From Candidatus Parcubacteria bacterium (GTDB lineage: Bacteria > Patescibacteriota > Patescibacteriia > Patescibacteriales > UBA12075), in assembly GCA_023142215.1 (NCBI GenBank), contig JAGLJW010000025.1:1-14932 (forward strand): a stretch of 14,932 bases of DNA. The letters are read 5' to 3'. A program made the position numbers and the translations under genes. Positions 6,637-13,859 of this stretch are shown piece after piece. Numbering within the stretch: position 1 is the stretch's first letter; every line of letters begins with the position of its first letter. The notes under the pieces were generated by a model, which saw only the letters and a list, made by a program, of their open reading frames with translations, searched no databases and was not told where the DNA came from.

Positions 6637-7896
6637 TCAAATTTTACGCCTTAATACAGAAAATTCTGGTATTTTCTTATTTATTTCTAAAATAATAATT
6701 TTTTTCTGTCCACCATGAACTTCACTGAGTTCTTCCCCATTTTCAGCATTAATTATTTTTTTAGGTTTTATTTTTATCACGTTATATTTAGGTATAATAA
6801 TCTCAATTTCGTCATTAAGCCTAATGCAATTATGAACTTTAATAAAAATTTGATTTTTATTGGTTTTTAATTTTTTACTTTTAATTTTTACTTCATTACT
6901 GTTAATAACTATTCCGCAAAATTCCCAATTAATTTTTTGGTGTGTATTTTCTATATCTTGATCAGCTTTTTCATTTAAAATAAATCCTGTTGTGTAACCA
7001 CGATTTATAATTTTGTTTTCTAGCTCTTTATATAAAAAATCTATTTTTTTCTGTGCAATATTTTCTCTGTTTTCTATTGCATGCGAATATATTCCATTTA
7101 TCATTGCTTGATAATACACACTTTTAGCACGTCCTTCAATTTTTAAGCTAACAATTCCAGCATCAATTAAATCTTTAACGTGCCTAAGTAAATTTAAATC
7201 TTTTGAATTTAAAATATACGAACCATGTTCTTCTTCTATAATTTCAAGTGGCATGTCTGGACGTTTTTCTTCAATTAAATAATATTTCCATCGGCAAGGT
7301 TGTACACAATCACCTAAATTCCCTGACCTATCAACAAAATATTTTGAGAGAAAACATCTACCGGAATAAGCCATACACATTGCTCCATGTATAAAAACTT
7401 CAAGTTCAACATTTGGAACACGTTTATGAATTTCTTTAATTTCTTCCAGTGTCGTTTCTCTGCCCAATATAACTCTGCTAACTCCTGAATCATGCCAAAA
7501 TTTTACACTCATCCAGTTTGTAGAATTTGCCTGTGTTGATAAATGGATTTGAGCATCTTTCCATTCTTGTTTAATTAAAACAATGACTCCTGGATCAGAA
7601 ACAATTAAAGCATCAACTCCAATCTTTTTTAATTCTTTTATATAAATTGGTAATCTATCAATGTGCTTATTATGAGCAAAAATGTTTATAGTTACATAAA
7701 TTTTTTTTCCTAAGTTGTGACAATATTCTTTTGCTTCTCTGATTTTTTTTATATCAAAATCATTAATACGTACACGAAGTGAAAAATCTGGAATTCAAAC
7801 ATAAACAGCGTTAGCCCCAAAAGCCAAAGCAGTTTTCATCTTTTCAATATTCCCAGCAGGTGCCAACAATTCAATTTTCTTTAAATTTTTCTTCAT
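6637..7896 (-). pseudogene. U32-family peptidase/tRNA hydroxylase-like protein, interrupted by one in-frame TGA
   Basis: Reading from ATG 7896 gives a 419-codon U32-family protein with one TGA at codon 34 (7795-7797). The N-terminus MKKNLKKIELLAPAGN is typical. The TGA lies in AVYV-stop-IPDFSLRVR, where relatives have a conserved glycine (VYLGIPDFSLR); GGA to TGA is a single change. After it the frame is intact: IYVTINIFAHN, DALIVSDPGV, HLSTQANSTNW. The U32 signature EVFIHGAMCMAYSGRCFLS is a full match, and the four cysteines at 174, 181, 197 and 201 are expected to bind an iron-sulfur cluster. Characterised relatives (TrhP/YegQ, RlhA) modify tRNA or rRNA. The next in-frame ATG (7512) would lose the first 128 residues and half the barrel, so a simple restart looks unproductive. 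It is either a fresh nonsense mutation, a sequence error, or recoding. The final codon is also TGA. Confidence 0.85.
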
Positions 7897-7905
7897 ATAA
7901 TTAAC

Positions 7906-7933
7906 ATTATAATAAAAATTAACAATAAATCAA
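7906..7933 (-). promoter_or_regulatory. Promoter of the U32 gene (near-leaderless)
   Basis: On the minus strand, TTGATT (7928-7933), 16 bases, then TATAAT (7906-7911), ending 9 nt before the ATG at 7896. It lies just downstream of the hairpin at 7937-7955. Its position supports 7896 as the true start of the interrupted gene. Confidence 0.55.
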
Positions 7934-7936
7934 TAA

Positions 7937-7955
7937 GAGCCTCAAGAAGAGGCTC
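7937..7955 (-). terminator. Hairpin, probable terminator of the two-component operon
   Basis: GAGCCTC and GAGGCTC form a perfect 7-bp stem around a 5-base loop. On the minus strand a T-rich but interrupted stretch (TTATTGATTTATTG) follows. It lies 83 bases past the response-regulator stop and just before the U32 promoter. Confidence 0.55.
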
Positions 7956-7960
7956 AATAT

Positions 7961-8032
7961 ATTCTTAAATCTTTTTGCCATCCGCCTCCGCCAGCTGGCG
8001 GATGGCGGAGCGAATCTTAATTCTTAAATCTT
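7961..8032. repeat. GC-rich REP-like palindrome flanked by 13-bp direct repeats
   Basis: The core TCCGCCAGCTGGCGGA (7987-8002) is a perfect 16-bp palindrome. Outer arms TCCGCC (7981-7986) and GGCGGA (8004-8009) extend the hairpin with one bulged T. It is strikingly GC-rich against its AT-rich surroundings. The 13-mer ATTCTTAAATCTT occurs on both sides, at 7961-7973 and 8020-8032. It starts right after the response-regulator stop codon, a typical place for REP-type repeats. From memory, similar CCGCCAGCTGGCGG motifs recur in other Patescibacteria genomes; this is not verified here. Confidence 0.75.
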
Positions 8033-8038
8033 AAAAAT

Positions 8039-8857
8039 CTACTTTTTAAGCAATTCTTTAATTTTACTAACAATTTCTTCTGTAGTAAAATGTGCTTTAA
8101 CCATATAATCGTTAGCTCCACCGTCCATTGCTCTTTTGATATCATCTTCTTGACCAAGATTGGAAAGCATAATAACTGGTACTTTCCCAGCTTTATTGTC
8201 CCAGCTTCTTATTTCACTTAATATTTGAAAACCATCAACGGCGGGTAAGATAATATCAAGCAAAACAATATCAGGATTTACTTTTTTTGCTCCAAGTATT
8301 GCTTGTTCACCATCAGTTGCTTCAAAGACTGTAAAACCTTCTTTGGTTAATTTTTTACTACTAATTTCACGTAAGAATGAATCATCCTCAACTAATAAAA
8401 CTTTAATATCTAATTTCTTTACATCAGGATTTTCTTTCGGAATTAGTACTTGTTCATTCTGTTCTTCATCAATCAAGTTATTTCCATTTAAACATTGTTT
8501 TACTTTTTCTAAAACATCTTCAGGACTAAATTCAGTTTTAATTAAATGTCCAACTGCTCCTAATTTTTTTGTTTTTTCAATTTCAACTGGCTGACCAGAA
8601 TTTGAAATAATTATAACAGGAGTATTAATATTTTTCTTTTTTAATTCTTCTAAAACTTCATAGCCATTTTTCTTTGGCATCATAATATCAAGTAAAATCA
8701 ACATCGGTTTGAATTCAACAACTTTAGCAAGTCCATCTTCTCCATCACGGGCTGTTTCAACTATATACCCTTCCTTTTTTAATTTATTTGATAATAAATC
8801 AACTAAAGAAACTTCATCCTCAATAATTAATACTTTAACTTTTTTTTCTTCATTCAT
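8039..8857 (-). CDS. Response regulator with two receiver domains
   Basis: A 272-residue protein made of two receiver (REC) domains and nothing else. REC1 (about 7-124) has acidic residues Glu13/Asp14, phospho-acceptor Asp57 (LLDIMMP), Ser85 and Lys107. REC2 (about 151-271) has Glu157/Asp158, phospho-acceptor Asp201 (LLDIILP), Ser232 and Lys254. Both active sites look complete. An acidic linker (128-150) joins them. There is no DNA-binding or enzymatic output domain, so it probably signals by protein contact or passes phosphate onward. It lies 100 bp downstream of the sensor kinase gene on the same strand and is very probably its partner in the cytoplasm. No Shine-Dalgarno is visible. The ATG at 8857 is chosen because the protein then begins MNEEKKVKVLIIEDE, the usual short lead into a REC domain. 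Confidence 0.93.
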   Translation of the reverse strand: MNEEKKVKVLIIEDEVSLVDLLSNKLKKEGYIVETARDGEDGLAKVVEFKPMLILLDIMMPKKNGYEVLEELKKKNINTPVIIISNSGQPVEIEKTKKLGAVGHLIKTEFSPEDVLEKVKQCLNGNNLIDEEQNEQVLIPKENPDVKKLDIKVLLVEDDSFLREISSKKLTKEGFTVFEATDGEQAILGAKKVNPDIVLLDIILPAVDGFQILSEIRSWDNKAGKVPVIMLSNLGQEDDIKRAMDGGANDYMVKAHFTTEEIVSKIKELLKK

Positions 8858-8957
8858 ATTTTTAAAAAGTCTGAAAACATATTATGTATAAAACAATAAA
8901 CTATGTCAACAGATTAATATTAATTTACAAATTATTTTTAATTACATTATACACGCT

Positions 8958-10811
8958 TTATGAATTTTTATCAATTGGTAATGTAAATATAAATTCAGTT
9001 CCCATGCCTTCTTCACTTTTGAAAATGATATCCCCATCATGTTTCTTTATAATATTTTTAACCATAAATAAACCTAGACCAGACCCTTCAGTTTGCATCC
9101 TAATTACATTAGTTGCTCTAAAAAACTTAGAGAATAACTTTTCTTGATCTTTTTTAGGAATTCCTACTCCATTATCCTTAACATGTACCTTTAAAAACTT
9201 ATCACCGACTTCAATTATTATATCAATCTTGCCAGATTCTTGTGTGTATTTTACTGCATTTTCAATTAAATTTTGCATTACCAACAGTATTTTTTTAGAA
9301 TCCATGTAGACTTTTGGAATTTTATTAGGTTTTGTGATGGTTAATTTAATGCTTTTTTCTTTTATTCTAGGCTCTAAAGTGTCAACTACTATGTCAATTT
9401 CTTTTATAATATCACCTTCCTCAAAAGAATAACCAAAACGCCCTTCTTCAATACGGGATACATTAAGCATGTCATTAACAAGCTCAATAATTCTTTCATT
9501 ACTTTGGTAACCTTTGGTTAAAACTTCTTTTTGTTCATCATTAAGTGGTCCAGTGTCTCCTGATAATACCATTTGAATTACCCATTTAATTGCAGCTAAA
9601 GGGGTACGTAATTGATGAGCAGCAATAGAAATAAATTCAGATTTTAATCTATCAAGCATTTTTTCACGAGTCATATTATAAAAAACTTTCATATTGCCAA
9701 TATTTTTCTTTTCATTATCTAAAACTGGGGCAGTAATAGCTTTATAAATTGATTCTTGCTTATTAATTGTAATAGTAATCTCCTCAACATGATTACCAGA
9801 ATCTAAATCCTTGTCTTTTTTAACTTTAAATTCCTGATTAATAATTTCCTTAAAATTTTCCATTGAATAATTATTTTTATTTGAAACTTTTTTGTTAAGA
9901 TCACTTTCATCAAAACCAAACAAATCAATTGCTATTGGATTAAAAAGCTCAATTTTGTCTTCTTTATCAAGCACAATGATAGGATCAACAAAATTTGAAA
10001 TAATAGCCATTGTTTTATTTCTTTCTTCTTCTGTTTTTTTTCTTTCATGCTTTAAATCAGAAAAGGCACTAAGCATTGATTTTTCCGATCTTTTCAAATC
10101 TTTCATTTTTGTTTCTAGTTCCTTATTTGAAGAAGTTAACTCATGGTCTCTTTTTACTAACAATTTTGTAGTTTTATCAAGTTGTTTCCACTCATTTTCT
10201 CTATATTCACTTTCTCTAACAAAGGCATCTGTTTTTTCTTGTAAAAGCTCTTCTCTGCTAAGTAGTAATCTTTTTAAAAAACTAGAAAAAGTACCAATAA
10301 ATAAAAATAAAAATAAAATTGAAAATATTTTTACCACAAAAGAACTATCTCCATATTCTACGTTTGGCAAAATACCTCTAGTTTCAAAATCAACAACTAA
10401 AACAAAGAAAGAAATTGAAATAATTGCTATAAAAATAGAAGCTCTCATGCTTAACAAAAAAACAGATGATAAAACTGGTAGTAAATAAAAAGCGAAGAAA
10501 ACACTATTTTCTCCACCAGTAATATACACTGCGACTGTAATAATAATTAATTCAACAAAAATTTGTAAATAACTTATTACTTTTAGTCGTAAGCTAGAAA
10601 TATTTTCTTTAGATTTTCGTAAGGCTAGTAAAAATAAAAGATTAATTAACAAAATAGAACTTGACAATCCACCAAAATTGAAAAAATTTATTTTAACACC
10701 ACTGGTTGTTGCACTTAAAAAAGCAAAGGCCAAAATGCCAAGAATGTAAAACCAACGAGCATTTATAACCCATCTGTTAACTTCAATTCTACGTTCTTTT
10801 TTTATGTTCAT
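8958..10811 (-). CDS. Membrane sensor histidine kinase with PAS domain
   Basis: A 617-residue sensor kinase. About six hydrophobic segments lie between residues 16 and 180, with little extracellular loop, so it probably senses something within or at the membrane. A charged coiled coil (about 183-270) leads to a PAS-like domain (about 268-385). The HisKA H-box SIAAHQLRTPLAAIKW carries the phospho-acceptor His399. The ATPase domain has N-box NLIENAVKY (514-522), G1 DNGVGIP (546-552), the F-box near 560-564 and G2 GSGLGLFMVK (576-585). All catalytic motifs look intact. It autophosphorylates and passes phosphate to a receiver, most likely the two-REC regulator encoded next. Its promoter at 10865-10892 and the palindrome in the leader suggest regulated expression. 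The ligand is unknown. Confidence 0.93.
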   Translation of the reverse strand: MNIKKERRIEVNRWVINARWFYILGILAFAFLSATTSGVKINFFNFGGLSSSILLINLLFLLALRKSKENISSLRLKVISYLQIFVELIIITVAVYITGGENSVFFAFYLLPVLSSVFLLSMRASIFIAIISISFFVLVVDFETRGILPNVEYGDSSFVVKIFSILFLFLFIGTFSSFLKRLLLSREELLQEKTDAFVRESEYRENEWKQLDKTTKLLVKRDHELTSSNKELETKMKDLKRSEKSMLSAFSDLKHERKKTEEERNKTMAIISNFVDPIIVLDKEDKIELFNPIAIDLFGFDESDLNKKVSNKNNYSMENFKEIINQEFKVKKDKDLDSGNHVEEITITINKQESIYKAITAPVLDNEKKNIGNMKVFYNMTREKMLDRLKSEFISIAAHQLRTPLAAIKWVIQMVLSGDTGPLNDEQKEVLTKGYQSNERIIELVNDMLNVSRIEEGRFGYSFEEGDIIKEIDIVVDTLEPRIKEKSIKLTITKPNKIPKVYMDSKKILLVMQNLIENAVKYTQESGKIDIIIEVGDKFLKVHVKDNGVGIPKKDQEKLFSKFFRATNVIRMQTEGSGLGLFMVKNIIKKHDGDIIFKSEEGMGTEFIFTLPIDKNS

Positions 10812-10832
10812 AACATAAATAATTGAATAAAT

Positions 10833-10852
10833 ATTGTTTAATAATAAACAAT
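10833..10852. promoter_or_regulatory. Palindrome in the kinase leader (possible operator)
   Basis: ATTGTTTA (10833-10840) and TAAACAAT (10845-10852) form a perfect 8-bp inverted repeat with a 4-base centre. It lies 21-41 nt upstream of the kinase ATG and just downstream of the predicted transcription start, a good site for a repressor. The regulator in this window has no DNA-binding domain, so any binding protein would be encoded elsewhere. Confidence 0.45.
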
Positions 10853-10864
10853 TTCACTAATATG

Positions 10865-10892
10865 ATTATAACATATTTTGACTTAAAAACAA
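10865..10892 (-). promoter_or_regulatory. Extended -10 promoter of the kinase/regulator operon
   Basis: On the minus strand, TGTTATAAT is an extended -10 (10865-10873). A weak -35 TTGTTT (10887-10892) lies 16 bases upstream and overlaps the end of the preceding terminator hairpin. Transcription would start near 10858. Confidence 0.6.
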
Positions 10893-10924
10893 AATCCGAT
10901 TATTAATAATAATTGGATTTTGTT
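10885..10924 (-). terminator. Terminator after the NIF3 gene
   Basis: The arms 10888-10904 and 10908-10924 form a 17-bp stem with a 3-base loop and one G-U/mismatch pair. On the minus strand it ends in GGATTTTGTTTTTAAG, a T-rich tract. It begins 12 nt after the NIF3 stop codon. The stem is AT-rich apart from the GGA/TCC region. Confidence 0.7.
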
Positions 10925-10936
10925 AATATAAAAATA

Positions 10937-11881
10937 TTACTTTCTTTTGAACCTTGTTAATCCAGAGCAGGTTAAAATCTTAATTCCTTTACTTTCTAAT
11001 TCATCTAAAAATATATTCATACCCAAAGAATCACTTGCGATATGTCCAGCAATTACTACATTTAGATGGTATTTCTCTGCTTGTTTTCTATGTTCTTCTC
11101 CCATATGCATACTTATAATTGTACCAATTCCTGCTTGAGCCATTTTTTCATACATGTCTTTAGATCCACTTGTTCCTCCAGTAAATTCTGTTACAACCAC
11201 TTTGCCACAATAATTTTCTTTTTGCCCCACAAATAATCTTGGTTCAGCATCAATTTTAATAGCTTCTTGATATTCTGGTAGCTCTTTAAGTGTTTCTAAA
11301 ATATCTTCAACAAATTCTGGTTTTCTTTTTTCAAATAAATCAATCAAAAATTTTGCTGCTAAATTATCAGCAATGGTATGAGTGCACATATAATTAATAT
11401 TCAATAAACGACTAGCATCAACTGCTCTGTTGTGATTAATAGGGGCGACACTTCTACTAACTTCAGAAATTCTTGATCTCATTATTGATTCAGCAATATT
11501 TATTGGTACACCATAGTTAGCTAAAATTTCAGTTTGTAAGTGCATTACATTATCTAAATTTGAAAGTGCTTTTCCTTCAGGATGATGTGCAATAACTAAA
11601 TCAATTCCACCAAGTTTGTCAGCAAGTAATAATTCTGGTGTTTCCATATCAATACCAACTAAAATTTTCTTAATTTCTTTTTTTCCACCATCAAACAAAA
11701 TTCTTGTATCAGAATATGGATTTGTTAATTTTTCTTTATCAAAATTTTTCTTTTGTTTATCGTCTAATTTCTCGTATTTCTTTTTTTCACGAGCTAATTG
11801 TTTTTTTACTTTCTCTGTTCCGCGAAGATCGGAATCAATTCCTAGATTCACAGCAAGATTGTATATATCTTTTGTTGTCAT
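10937..11881 (-). CDS. NIF3-like (DUF34) metal-binding protein
   Basis: A 314-residue member of the NIF3/DUF34 family. These are cytoplasmic di-metal proteins of uncertain function; some are annotated as GTP cyclohydrolase I type 2-like. The two conserved metal-site regions are present: VIAHHPEG (97-103, His99/His100) near the first, and AGHIASDSLGMN (278-289) at the C-terminus. An extra charged helical N-terminal segment (about 20-55) precedes the core, as in the longer forms I recall from Patescibacteria. A weak AAGGT (11889-11893 on the minus strand) lies 7 nt before the ATG and supports this start. The 5' end overlaps the NUDIX gene by 47 bp, so the two are translationally linked, and a hairpin terminator follows. 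A shared role in nucleotide housekeeping is plausible but inferred only from position. Confidence 0.9.
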   Translation of the reverse strand: MTTKDIYNLAVNLGIDSDLRGTEKVKKQLAREKKKYEKLDDKQKKNFDKEKLTNPYSDTRILFDGGKKEIKKILVGIDMETPELLLADKLGGIDLVIAHHPEGKALSNLDNVMHLQTEILANYGVPINIAESIMRSRISEVSRSVAPINHNRAVDASRLLNINYMCTHTIADNLAAKFLIDLFEKRKPEFVEDILETLKELPEYQEAIKIDAEPRLFVGQKENYCGKVVVTEFTGGTSGSKDMYEKMAQAGIGTIISMHMGEEHRKQAEKYHLNVVIAGHIASDSLGMNIFLDELESKGIKILTCSGLTRFKRK

Positions 11882-12305
11882 ATGTTTTACCTTTTTTAAA
11901 ATTATTAATTGTTAATTTTGTACCCCCAAGCATATTTTTAGGAAGCTTTTCTAAATCAAACCATTGCCATTCTTTACATTTTTCTGGTTCCATTAATTTA
12001 GGTTTATCTCCATTCCAGATAGCTTTTATTCCAATATTTAAATAATGCTTATTGTTTGTTTTTATATATCGCATTTCATCAGCTACTGAAATCAATTCAA
12101 AATCACTAACATTCAAACCAACCTCTTCTTTTGTCTCACGTTTTGCTGTTTCAAAAATAGTTTCACCAAATTCTAAATGCCCTCCAGGAAAACACCATTC
12201 ATTAACACCATGAGATCCCTGTCTTAATCCCATTAACACTTCGCTTTTTTTATTTTGAATTAAAACCCCCACACCAATACGAGGAAATAATTTTTCTTTT
12301 GTCAT
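11835..12305 (-). CDS. NUDIX hydrolase, NUDT15/MTH1-like
   Basis: A 156-residue cytoplasmic NUDIX hydrolase. The NUDIX box G-x5-E-x7-RE-x2-EE-x-G-L lies at 42-64 (GGHLEFGE through KEEVGL), preceded by NEWCFPGG. The opening PRIGVGVLI, the GSHGVNEW stretch and the later MEPEKCKEWQWFDLEKLP resemble NUDT15-type enzymes, which hydrolyse modified or surplus nucleoside triphosphates. The exact substrate cannot be read from sequence. The start lies 10 bp after the toxin stop and no Shine-Dalgarno is visible. The last 15 or so residues (NKRYIQSCCESRN) overlap the NIF3 gene and look like read-on beyond the normal family end. The stop is TGA, one of only two gene-ending TGA codons in the window. Confidence 0.92.
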   Translation of the reverse strand: MTKEKLFPRIGVGVLIQNKKSEVLMGLRQGSHGVNEWCFPGGHLEFGETIFETAKRETKEEVGLNVSDFELISVADEMRYIKTNNKHYLNIGIKAIWNGDKPKLMEPEKCKEWQWFDLEKLPKNMLGGTKLTINNFKKGKTYDNKRYIQSCCESRN

Positions 12306-12315
12306 AACTTTTAAA

Positions 12316-12561
12316 TTATTTATTTAAATTATAAATATTATCAGATCTTCTACTAATAGCTAAAATAACAATTTCTTTGTTTTTAATTCTATAAATAATT
12401 CTTATTTTTCCAGCTCTAGCTCTATAAATATCATCGCGTCCTTTTAGTTTTTTAATATCTAAGCTATTAAAATCACCAATTTTAACTTTATTAAGTAAAG
12501 ATTTGATTTTAATTTTTTCATTAACTTTAAATTTTTTTAAAGCTTTGGATATCTTGTCCAT
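12316..12561 (-). CDS. RelE/ParE-superfamily toxin
   Basis: An 81-residue toxin of the RelE type: MDKISKALKKFKVNEK, a helical hairpin, then LKGRDDIYRARAGKIRIIYRI and a C-terminal SRRSDNIYN. These Arg/Tyr-rich strands match RelE-like mRNA interferases, which cut mRNA on the ribosome; ParE-type gyrase poisons share the fold, so activity is not certain. I chose the ATG at 12561, one base after the antitoxin stop, because the protein then begins at the usual family position. An ATG at 12585 would add eight residues and overlap the antitoxin gene. It follows its antitoxin in the standard order. Confidence 0.85.
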   Translation of the reverse strand: MDKISKALKKFKVNEKIKIKSLLNKVKIGDFNSLDIKKLKGRDDIYRARAGKIRIIYRIKNKEIVILAISRRSDNIYNLNK

Positions 12562-12562
12562 A

Positions 12563-12775
12563 TTATAATCTAGACAGAATATCATTAATATTTACTCCGC
12601 CTTTTTTTATTTTTGTAAAATCAACGACTTCTTCCCAATATTCATCTTCTGGTGGTGATATTTTAAATAAAGGTTTTGACTGTTTAAATACAATAAAAGT
12701 TTCACCTTTATTTATTTTATCAGTATATTTGGTCATATTTTGTCTTAATTCTTTTAAGCCAACGGTTTTTTGCAT
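12563..12775 (-). CDS. Phd/YefM-type antitoxin
   Basis: A 70-residue antitoxin. The N-terminal TVGLKELRQNMTKYTDKINKGETFIVFKQSKPLFKI matches the Phd/YefM fold, which dimerises, binds the operon promoter and covers the toxin with its C-terminal tail. The C-terminal half (DEYWEEVVDFTKIKKGGVNINDILSRL) would be the toxin-binding part. Upstream, an ATCTTT/AAAGAT inverted repeat (12800-12820) with a TTGATA in its centre (12810-12815) could be the promoter-operator; this is weak. No Shine-Dalgarno is visible. Confidence 0.87.
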   Translation of the reverse strand: MQKTVGLKELRQNMTKYTDKINKGETFIVFKQSKPLFKISPPEDEYWEEVVDFTKIKKGGVNINDILSRL

Positions 12776-12826
12776 ATAGTTTGAATTAATTATTAGTTCA
12801 TCTTTAGTTTATCAAAAGATTAACTT

Positions 12827-13819
12827 TTAGTCAAGTTTTTTGTTATTTCCAAATATTTTACGAATTATATCATCTATATCAATTTCATCAATTAAAATAT
12901 CATCAACTGGCAAATCTGATGTTAAAATTTGTGCAGCCACATTCTTGGCTTCTTTGCGTTTTATTCTAATTCTTACTCTATACTTATTAAAATCTTTAAT
13001 TTCACCATATTTCTCAATCTGTTCACGTGTTACACCATCATTCAAAAAAGTAATTTTTAATTCTTTATAATTTGCATATTTATTTACTAAATCACTTAAT
13101 TTACCATCATACATTATTTTTCCATAATCAATTATAATCACTCGCTCACAAAGCTCTTTGATATCTTCCATATAATGAGAAGTCAAGATAATAGTTGTCT
13201 TTTTTTCTTTATTATATTTTTTAAGAAAATCCCTAATGCTTTTTTGGGCTACTACATCAAGACCGATCGTTGGTTCATCTAAAAATAAAACTTTTGGTTT
13301 ATGTAATAAAGCAGCCACGAGTTCGCATTTCATTCTTTGCCCAAGTGAAAGTTTTCGTACTTGTATATTTAGAATATCTTTAATATTTAAAAGTTCAACT
13401 AATTCATCTAAATTTTGTTTAAAATCTTCATCACTGACTTCGTAAATTTCTTTATTCAAAATAAAACTTTCCATTGCTGGTAAATCCCACCAAAGTTGGT
13501 TTTTTTGACCCATAACCAATGCAAATTGTTTTTGATATTCTGCTTGTCGTTTCCATGGTTTGTAGCCTAAAACTTTTGCTTCACCGCTTGTTGGATGAAG
13601 TATGCCCGAGAGCATTTTTAAAGTAGTAGTTTTACCAGCACCATTTGGACCTAAAAACCCAACTAATTCACCTTCGGCAATATTGAAATTAATATTTTTT
13701 ACAGCTTCAGTAAAAAGTTTTTCACGTTTAAATAAACCTTTAATTGAAGCAAGTAACCCGGGTTGTTTTTTATAATATTCGTAAGTTTTATTTAAATTTT
13801 CTACTTTTATTATTGACAT
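12827..13819 (-). CDS. ABC-2 type exporter, ATP-binding protein
   Basis: A 330-residue ABC ATPase. Walker A GPNGAGKTTT (57-66), Q-loop Gln105, signature LSLGQRMK (157-164), Walker B VLFLDEP (177-183) and the switch histidine His215 (TSHYMED) are all present. A C-terminal domain of about 90 residues (240-330) resembles that of DrrA/NodI-like and DUF990-associated ATPases. It would power export together with the two permeases encoded upstream. The substrate (lipid, polysaccharide, peptide or drug) cannot be told. The gene is separated from the permease gene by 125 bp containing a MITE-like repeat. A TATAAT 12 nt before the ATG may give it its own transcript. No Shine-Dalgarno is visible. Confidence 0.94.
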   Translation of the reverse strand: MSIIKVENLNKTYEYYKKQPGLLASIKGLFKREKLFTEAVKNINFNIAEGELVGFLGPNGAGKTTTLKMLSGILHPTSGEAKVLGYKPWKRQAEYQKQFALVMGQKNQLWWDLPAMESFILNKEIYEVSDEDFKQNLDELVELLNIKDILNIQVRKLSLGQRMKCELVAALLHKPKVLFLDEPTIGLDVVAQKSIRDFLKKYNKEKKTTIILTSHYMEDIKELCERVIIIDYGKIMYDGKLSDLVNKYANYKELKITFLNDGVTREQIEKYGEIKDFNKYRVRIRIKRKEAKNVAAQILTSDLPVDDILIDEIDIDDIIRKIFGNNKKLD

Positions 13820-13831
13820 AAATTTAAATTA

Positions 13832-13859
13832 ATTATAAGAATATTTTTGTCATTTCGAA
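13832..13859 (-). promoter_or_regulatory. Possible near-leaderless promoter of the ABC ATPase gene
   Basis: On the minus strand, TATAAT (13832-13837) lies 12 nt before the ATG. The best -35 (TTCGAA, 13854-13859, 16-bp spacer) is poor and falls inside the end of the MITE-like repeat. Confidence 0.35.

Noticed and set aside
6646..6656. CTTAATACAGA at 6650 as a third copy of the porB 3' end
   Set aside because: Only about 11 bases are shared with 1808-1818 and it lies within the U32 coding end; chance match.
6637..7512. U32 protein starting at the ATG at 7512
   Set aside because: It would lack the first 128 residues. The upstream sequence in the same frame is plainly homologous U32 N-terminus, so the true start is 7896.
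9892..10488. 198-residue plus-strand reading frame
   Set aside because: It lies antisense inside the kinase gene, has Ser/Leu/Lys-biased composition and shows no motif; it is a shadow of the real gene.
12562..12585. Upstream toxin start at 12585
   Set aside because: The added MIFCLDYN is not typical of RelE-type toxins and overlaps the antitoxin gene; the ATG at 12561 fits the family start and follows the antitoxin stop by one base.
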